Origin: Bacillota bacterium
GTDB lineage: Bacteria > Bacillota > Clostridia > Peptostreptococcales > Thermotaleaceae
NCBI GenBank assembly: GCA_023623095.1
Contig: JAMNXX010000209.1
Span: 1-6,578, forward strand
Direction: 5' to 3'
Length of the DNA stretch: 6,578 bases
The number at the start of each line of letters is the position of its first letter. Position 1 is the stretch's first letter. Below the pieces are notes generated by a model that made no database searches, was not told where the DNA came from, and worked only from the letters and a program-made list of their open reading frames with translations. Made by a program: the position numbers and the translations under genes. Of this stretch, positions 6,151-6,578 are shown piece after piece.

Positions 6151-6170
6151 GAAAGATGAGGAAAGATGAG
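6151..6170 (+). repeat. Perfect 10-bp tandem repeat next to the permease RBS
   Basis: GAAAGATGAG occurs twice head to tail (6151-6160 and 6161-6170); the second copy supplies the first two bases of AGGAGG. It looks like a recent small duplication. It also creates an in-frame ATG at 6166, which lies upstream of and within reach of the RBS and is not the preferred start. Confidence 0.85.
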
Positions 6171-6174
6171 GAGG
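6169..6174 (+). promoter_or_regulatory. RBS of the permease gene
   Basis: AGGAGG is placed 6 bases before the ATG at 6181, near the ideal spacing. The upstream CTTCCT (6143-6148) can pair with all six bases, with one G-U pair, and could partly mask the site. Confidence 0.9.
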
Positions 6175-6180
6175 ATAAAG

Positions 6181-6578
6181 ATGGAATCGAACAACAATCT
6201 AGGAGTTTTGGAGAGACGTTTTAAACTCTCTGAGCATGGCACGCGTACGAAAACGGAAATCATCGCAGGTATTACAACTTTCATGACCATGGCTTATATT
6301 TTAGTTGTCAATCCGATTATTTTAAGCGCAACGGGGATGGACAAAGGGGCAATTCTTACTGCGACAGCGTTATCTGCCGCGATCGCTACCATTCTGATGG
6401 CTTTCTTAGCCAATCTGCCTTTTGCATTGGCGCCAGGAATGGGACTAAATGCTTTCTTTGCTTTTACTGTGGTTATCGAAATGGGTTATAGCTGGCAGTT
6501 TGCACTGACAGCGGTTTTGATTGAAGGTATTATTTTTATTCTTCTTACATTTTTAAAGGTGCGGGAAGCGATTGTAAA
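6181..6578 (+). CDS. pbuG: NCS2-family guanine/hypoxanthine permease, 5' part
   Basis: The first 132 codons of an integral-membrane purine importer are present; the window edge cuts it, and family members are usually about 430-450 residues. The visible protein begins with a short polar N-terminus (about 25 residues with charged stretch ERRFKLSEHGTRTKTE), then GITTFMTMAYILVVNP, and near residues 80-98 APGMGLNAFFAFTVV. These are signatures of the AzgA/PbuG branch of the NCS2 (nucleobase-cation symporter 2) family, which imports guanine, hypoxanthine or adenine with protons. The start is ATG 6181 with AGGAGG six bases upstream. Guanine sensing in the leader points to guanine/hypoxanthine as substrate, as for Bacillus pbuG, itself under a guanine riboswitch. 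Adenine transport cannot be excluded from this fragment. Expression should be low when guanine is high and PRPP is low. The family call is firm and the symbol follows the closest characterised member. Confidence 0.9.
   Translation, partial: MESNNNLGVLERRFKLSEHGTRTKTEIIAGITTFMTMAYILVVNPIILSATGMDKGAILTATALSAAIATILMAFLANLPFALAPGMGLNAFFAFTVVIEMGYSWQFALTAVLIEGIIFILLTFLKVREAIV

Noticed and set aside
1..6578. CRISPR array, mobile element, tRNA or rRNA
   Set aside because: I saw no spaced repeats of array type, transposase or integrase fragments, terminal repeats, or tRNA/rRNA signatures on either strand.

Overview
The window looks like chromosome of a low-GC, Gram-positive anaerobe-type Firmicute, most likely a member of the Clostridia. 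The reasons are strong AGGAGG ribosome-binding sites, TTG start codons on both complete genes, A/T-rich intergenic DNA with intrinsic terminators, a single-chain PurL of the long Firmicute type, and riboswitch control of a purine permease. The species cannot be named from this sequence. All three genes lie on the + strand.

Layout. (1) 109-1602: an NhaC-family sodium/proton antiporter, closed by an intrinsic terminator at 1642-1678. (2) 1679-1906: intergenic DNA with a good extended -10 promoter and the purL leader; I see no riboswitch in it. (3) 1907-5680: purL, a full-length FGAM synthase of 1257 residues. Its C-terminal glutaminase domain lacks the catalytic cysteine (Gly1098 in GIGNGFQ), and the last 750 residues contain no cysteine at all. 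(4) 5681-6180: a 500-base gene-free stretch packed with regulation. It holds a possible PurBox-like site, a near-consensus promoter, a guanine riboswitch aptamer (5830-5900), a ykkC-family aptamer that I read as a PRPP riboswitch (5904-6033), one shared terminator (6022-6084), a further hairpin, a 10-bp tandem repeat and the next gene's RBS. (5) 6181 to the window end: the start of an NCS2-family guanine/hypoxanthine permease (PbuG/AzgA group), cut by the window edge.

How it fits together. purL and the permease are both purine genes but appear to be controlled differently. purL has its own promoter and short leader. The permease is placed behind a two-input RNA switch: guanine should favour termination and PRPP should favour read-through. 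Salvage of imported guanine or hypoxanthine needs PRPP, so making the importer when guanine is low or PRPP is plentiful is sensible. No terminator is visible between purL and the permease promoter, so purL transcripts may run into the same switch.

The two points most worth following are the tandem guanine-PRPP switch in front of a transporter, and the PurL whose glutaminase site appears dead, which may depend on free ammonia or on a separate ammonia donor.
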